Assembly: GCA_005656395.1 (NCBI GenBank)
Contig: SRSI01000028.1
Span: forward strand, 1,736,001-1,800,000
DNA length: 64,000 bases
Direction: 5' to 3'
Source: Strongyloides papillosus
Lineage: Eukaryota; Nematoda; Chromadorea; Rhabditida; Strongyloididae
Shown here: piece by piece, positions 59,350 to 64,000 of the stretch
Position numbering within the stretch: position 1 is the stretch's first letter
How the letters are laid out: each line of letters starts with the position of its first letter
The notes under the pieces: model-generated
Databases searched by the model: none
The model's input: only the letters and a program-made list of their open reading frames with translations
Told to the model about the DNA's origin: nothing
Made by a program: the position numbers and the translations under genes

Positions 59350-62300
59350 TTAGATAGTTGGAACACCATACCCTCCTCCGCCTGGAGTTTTAATTTCTAA
59401 CATTTCGCCAGCAGAAACCTCAATGGTACTTTTTCCTCCTATATTCTTCTTTTCACCGTTAAGAGATATAATTGAATTAACACCACATTTTCCAGGTTTA
59501 CCGCCACACAGACCAAATGGTCTTGTTGTACGACGTTCCGTTAAAACAGACAATGTCATTGGAGCCCTAAATTGTAGTCTTCTAATGATTCCATTACCAC
59601 CATCATGTTTTCCCTTACCACCAGAATCTTTTCTTATACAAAATTCTCTTACAATAACTGGGTATCTTGCTTCAACAATCTCAGGATCAGTTATTCTTGT
59701 GTTTGTCATATGGGTATGGACAGCAGATTGTCCAGCAAAAGTATCACCAGCTCCTGATCCACCTCCAATTGTTTCATAATACCCACCCATATATTTATTT
59801 CCAAATGTTATATTATTCATACAACCATGTGAAGCAGCACAGGCATCAAACGCTGACAATATAACATCACAAATACGCTGTGATGTCAAGACATTCCCAC
59901 CAACAACAGCTGCATCATCACTTGGTGTTAATATAGTACCTGGTGGTATTGTTATTTCAATGGGATTTAAGCACCCCTGATTTAGTGGTATATCACGTCC
60001 AACCAAACAACGTATACAATAAATAATAGCTGCTTTAACAACACCTTCTGGAGCATTTAAATTATATTTACTTTGTGGTCCTGTTCCTGTAAAATCAAAT
60101 ATTGCTTTTCCATTATTTTTATCAATTTGTATTGATAAATTAATAACTGTACCATCATCCATCATGTCTTTTGACTTTATTGTTGAATTAGGAAGAGATT
60201 TAAAATAATCACGAACACATTTTTCAGCATTCTCTGTAATATGTTTCATATAAGCTTTTACGACATCCAATCCGTACTCATTTGTAAGATCCGTAAGAAG
60301 TGAAATTCCTTTTTGGTTTGCAGCAATTTGTGCTTTTAAATCAGCTAAATTATCCCCTAATTGTCTAGTTCCTGTACAACCAGGTTGTTTAGCTGGTTCA
60401 TTTAATGCTTCTATTACTTTTGATTCTAAAAATATACCATTTTCAACGATTGTAAAAGCATTTTTAAAAACAGCACCCTCCTCAAAGATTGTTGTTGAAT
60501 TAGGAGGCATTGAACCAGGTACTAAACCACCAATATCCGAATGGTGACCTCTATTAGCAACATAAAAATCAGGTATCTCTTGATTTGATATATATATTGG
60601 TGTAATTACAGTCAAATCTGGTAAATGCGAACCACCTTCTTTAGGGTGATTAGATAAAACAGCTTCTCCTGGTTTAATTCCACCAGGTCCTTTTAATTTA
60701 ATCAAATATTTAACTGCTGTTTGCATACCACCCAAATGAACAGGAATATGAGGAGCATTAGCAATTAAATCACCATCAGGTCCAAATAATGCACATGAAA
60801 AATCTAATCTTTCTTTGATATTTGTTGAAATTGCTGTCCTTTCCAATACCTTACCCATTTGTTCAGCTATACTCATAAGACGATGACTAAAGATACTTAA
60901 ATGGATTGGATTTAAATTAACACCAATATTTTTTAATCCTCTATCCTGAACATCTATTTCAATTGAACCATCGTATGTTATGGTACCTTTACAATTTGGA
61001 TCAACAACAACAGTACTATCAGCATCTAAAATTAATGCTGGTCCATCAATAACTTTACCAGTTGTCAATTTTTCGAGTAACAAACACTTTGTTTCCATCC
61101 ATTTTCCATTGAAAAAACATTTAACAATTTCTTCATATTCATAATTATTTGTTGATGAATTATTATTTGTTTTCTCTATTTTGGGGTAGGAAAATCGTTT
61201 TGCTGATGCTATAACACGTATATCTTTAACAATAACTTTGCGATCACAATGAACAAATCCAAATTGTTTTTTATGTAACATCTCAAATGCTTCTTTAGCT
61301 CTTTCTAGTTCCTCTAATTTTAATATACCATTTACATCTGTTTTAGCTATATCAACAACTATTGGTATTGTTGAGTCTGTCTTATGGTACCGAAGATAAA
61401 ATTCAACTTTATGATGGACATCAAGATTTTTAAATCCGTTGTTAAGAAGATTATCTTTCGTTTCCTTCATCATACTAATAATCTTCTTCGTCAAAAATTG
61501 TCTTTTCCTTTCACCAATTAAGAGATCATCATTATAAGGCCATATAGTATCAGTAACAGTATCAGCTGCACCAATTCCATAGGCTGATAATAAACCACAA
61601 TGAGGTGATATTTTTATTTTTGTTATACCCAATTTTTCGGCTACAGCACAACAATGTTGTCCACCAGCTCCACCAAAACTACAAAGCTCATGGGCAGCGG
61701 TGTTATAACCTTTACCTTCAGTTAATGTTCTTATGGGTCTTGACATTGTCTCATTTGCAACATTCACAAAACCTTCAGCTACATTTTCTATTGATAGTGA
61801 AGGTTGCCCCATGTCAGTGAGATATGAATTAATAGTTTTTGTCAATTTTTCAAACTCATTATAAGATGCTTCATAGTCTAGCGGTTCATCACCATTAGGA
61901 CCAAAAATCTTAGGAAATCTCTCTGGAATAATTTTTTTCAAAACGACATTTGCGTCGGTGATAGTTAAGTAACCTTTTTTTCTATAACAAACTGGGCCGG
62001 GATCGGAACCGGCTGACTCTGGCCCAACAATAAAACGCCCATCTCTGAAGAATAATCTTGAACCACCACCAGCAGCAACCGTGTGGATATCCATTTGTGG
62101 AACTTGGATTGTTACACCTGCTGTTTGAGTTTCTAGGGTATGCTCAAATTCTCCAGCATATCTAGAGACGTCAGTTGATGTTCCACCCATGTCAAAACCA
62201 ATTACGGGTTGTTTAGTTTTTTCATTATATGCTGTGATTGAAACTCCAACAACACCACCGGCAGGTCCTGATAAGATAGCTCTACATCCTATAAAATCAT

Positions 62301-63221
62301 TAATTGCACATAAACCACCATCTGATCTCATGAATTCTAAGTTAACTCCCCTTAGGTTATCGATAAAGTTCTTTTTAAAAGATTCTATATATTCTTTAAC
62401 AATTGGTGTCAAATAAGCATCTGTTACAGTAGTAAATGTTCTTGGGACAAATTTTGCCATATTTGATACTTTATGAGATACTGATACATGTTCAAATCCT
62501 GCACGATATGCTTCAGCTTCAGCATGCCTTTCATGACCAGGATATGCATATGAATTAAGAAATGATACAGCTAATGAAGTATAACCTTCTTCCTTTAATA
62601 ATTTAATTTGTTCTTCGACATTTGATGTCTCAATTGATGATTCAATTATCAATCCATCTAAATGACCACAAGAACCATATAAACCATCAATTTTATATTC
62701 AACATCTTTATAAACACTATCAATGGGGAGTAAGATTCTTTCATTAACCTCAACAACTTTATTACATGGAACTTCAGGTTTAATAATATTAAGATCAAAT
62801 AAATTTGGACGAGTTTGATTACCAATATGAAGGATATCTTTGAATCCTTTACTAACTAGTAATGCGCATTTTTGACCTTTTCTTTCTAGAAGTGCATTGG
62901 TCGCAACTGTTGTACCCATACGAATCCATTCAATATTTTCTAGAAAAATATATTATTGGCAACCAATTATATAATTAAAATTAAAAACTGACCTGTTGGT
63001 AAAGGCTCCTCAATTGGAATATTTTTTTCAGTAAACTTCTGTAAAAATCTCCTTATTCCTTCCGTTGGAGCAGATTTATATTTAGTTGGATCTTCAGATA
63101 ATAATTTAAGTTTCTCAATTTTCCCAGATGGATAACAACATATAACATCAGTAAAAGTACCACCTCGATCAATTGCAAAACCAAGTTTCCCAATACACTT
63201 TTTTTTACATTCAACAGTCAT
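59350..63221 (-). CDS. 5-oxoprolinase (ATP-hydrolysing), OPLAH family
   Basis: Two exons on the minus strand, 62993-63221 and 59350-62939, encode 1272 residues, close to the 1288 of the human enzyme. The N-terminal hydantoinase-A part has the phosphate-binding loops DRGGTFTDV (about 18-26) and FDMGGTSTDVSRYAGE, with MGTTVATNALLERKG and SGPAGGVVGVS between. The C-terminal hydantoinase-B part has LDFSCALFGPDGDLIANAPH, HLGGMQTAVK, SNHPKEGGSHLPDLTVITP, NRGHHSDIGG, and near the end GGGSGAGDTF and TPGGGGYG. The enzyme opens 5-oxo-L-proline to glutamate with ATP hydrolysis in the cytosol, as part of the gamma-glutamyl (glutathione) cycle. The small first exon and the 53-base intron join in phase at PTG/ENIEWIRMG. 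No frame break is seen. Confidence 0.96.
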
Positions 63222-64000
63222 TGTAGAAAGTTAGAAGATAAAAAAAAGAAGTCTTAAAAATAAGTTTGTGAATTTGTTAGTAAAAATAATATTTATCTAA
63301 AAAAAGAAATTATAAATGAAAGTTGAATATTTATTTATTTAAGAGATTATAACATGGTGTACAAAATTTTGTGATATGCCAAACATGAATAATATTAAAG
63401 GAGAGCACCTCCACATATATACTAACATGCAAGCTAAAAGAAAAATAGTATATGTAATTTAACGATTTAGCATCATCTAATCATTTAGTAGTATGTTGTC
63501 GCTTTTACAATCTTAATTTGATAGTAATTTTTGGAAAAATCTCTTACTCCATCAATAGGTCAATGAGCCTTTTTTATTACATATATATTTTCTTTTTATT
63601 TTCTTTTTTTTTTTGAAGAGAAGATAAATTGAAAAATTATATATAAGATTGTTACATTTACCATTGATACTATAATAAGGAGACCTCAGAAAGATGCGCA
63701 TTATATATAATCGTATTAATCAAATAATATAATTTATTTAAACATCTATAATATATTTGTTCGAGGAATCCTAATGATGAAGCAAAAAATAACATTTATC
63801 AGACATAAAATGTATATACTTTTTAATAAAAAAAATACCACACTTAAATTTATTATTTTACACTCATTTTCACATCATTTTTAAGTAAATTTTAAAAAAA
63901 GAAAAATATTATTTTTTGCGCGAAAGACTAAACATTGATATGCATATATTCTTATCAGTTGAAATAATATTTGATATTATTGTAAATAGTGAGAGAATAT
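63222..64000. other. Intergenic, upstream of 5-oxoprolinase
   Basis: A+T-rich to the end of the window, with a poly-T run near 63605. The promoter of the 5-oxoprolinase gene should be here; nothing more can be supported. Confidence 0.5.

Noticed and set aside
59423..59779. 118-codon plus-strand ORF opposite 5-oxoprolinase
   Set aside because: Shadow of the conserved minus-strand gene; no independent evidence.

Overview
The window looks like nuclear DNA from a nematode, most likely Strongyloides or a close relative; this placement is inference. The sequence is very A+T-rich, introns are short (mostly about 45-70 bases) with GT...AG ends, and the genes are animal, partly nematode-typical: a cuticlin-like ZP protein, a transthyretin-like protein, an FMRFamide-type receptor, an NPAX-type half paired domain and a nematode-style secreted phospholipase A2. 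I saw no rRNA, tRNA, CRISPR array or intact transposon.

Layout. 1-4.5 kb (minus strand): an NK6-class homeobox gene resembling C. elegans cog-1, in pieces and with broken reading frames. 4.5-15.6 kb: about 11 kb of A+T-rich DNA without a recognisable gene, containing one long imperfect palindrome. 15.6-23.1 kb (plus): a cuticlin-like ZP membrane protein, a 51-residue membrane ORF directly ahead of a tmem-231 orthologue, and a plasma-membrane-type syntaxin. 23.3-28.6 kb (minus): a decayed small secreted-protein gene, a 63-residue membrane ORF, one copy of a dispersed repeat, and a 706-residue low-complexity protein with an N-terminal MG. 30.8-33.1 kb: a weak gene remnant (plus) and a fatty-acid elongase (minus). 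36.5-40.8 kb (plus): a membrane-anchored pseudokinase and a dihydroceramide desaturase. 43.3-45.8 kb: an FMRFamide-type GPCR (plus) tail-to-tail with a stargazin/TARP-like gene (minus). 47.0-47.8 kb: an island of clearly higher G+C with no ORF. 49.1-53.3 kb (plus): a phospholipase A2-like secreted protein and a single-exon AP-2 transcription factor. 53.5-54.1 kb: the second copy of the dispersed repeat. 54.4-63.2 kb (minus): a secreted Pro/Arg-rich protein, a transthyretin-like protein, an NPAX protein and 5-oxoprolinase.

The genes do not form one pathway. Loose themes are neuronal and sensory function (homeobox, TMEM231, syntaxin, GPCR, TARP), lipid metabolism (elongase, ceramide desaturase, phospholipase A2) and extracellular products (cuticlin, TTL, Pro-rich protein). 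Exon structures were worked out by hand; each multi-exon model given with exon coordinates keeps an open frame and sums to a multiple of three. The points most worth a second look are the locus-specific frameshifts in the homeobox gene, the membrane pseudokinase lacking both key catalytic residues, the compositional island at 47 kb, the decayed gene at 23.3-23.7 kb and the repeat pair.
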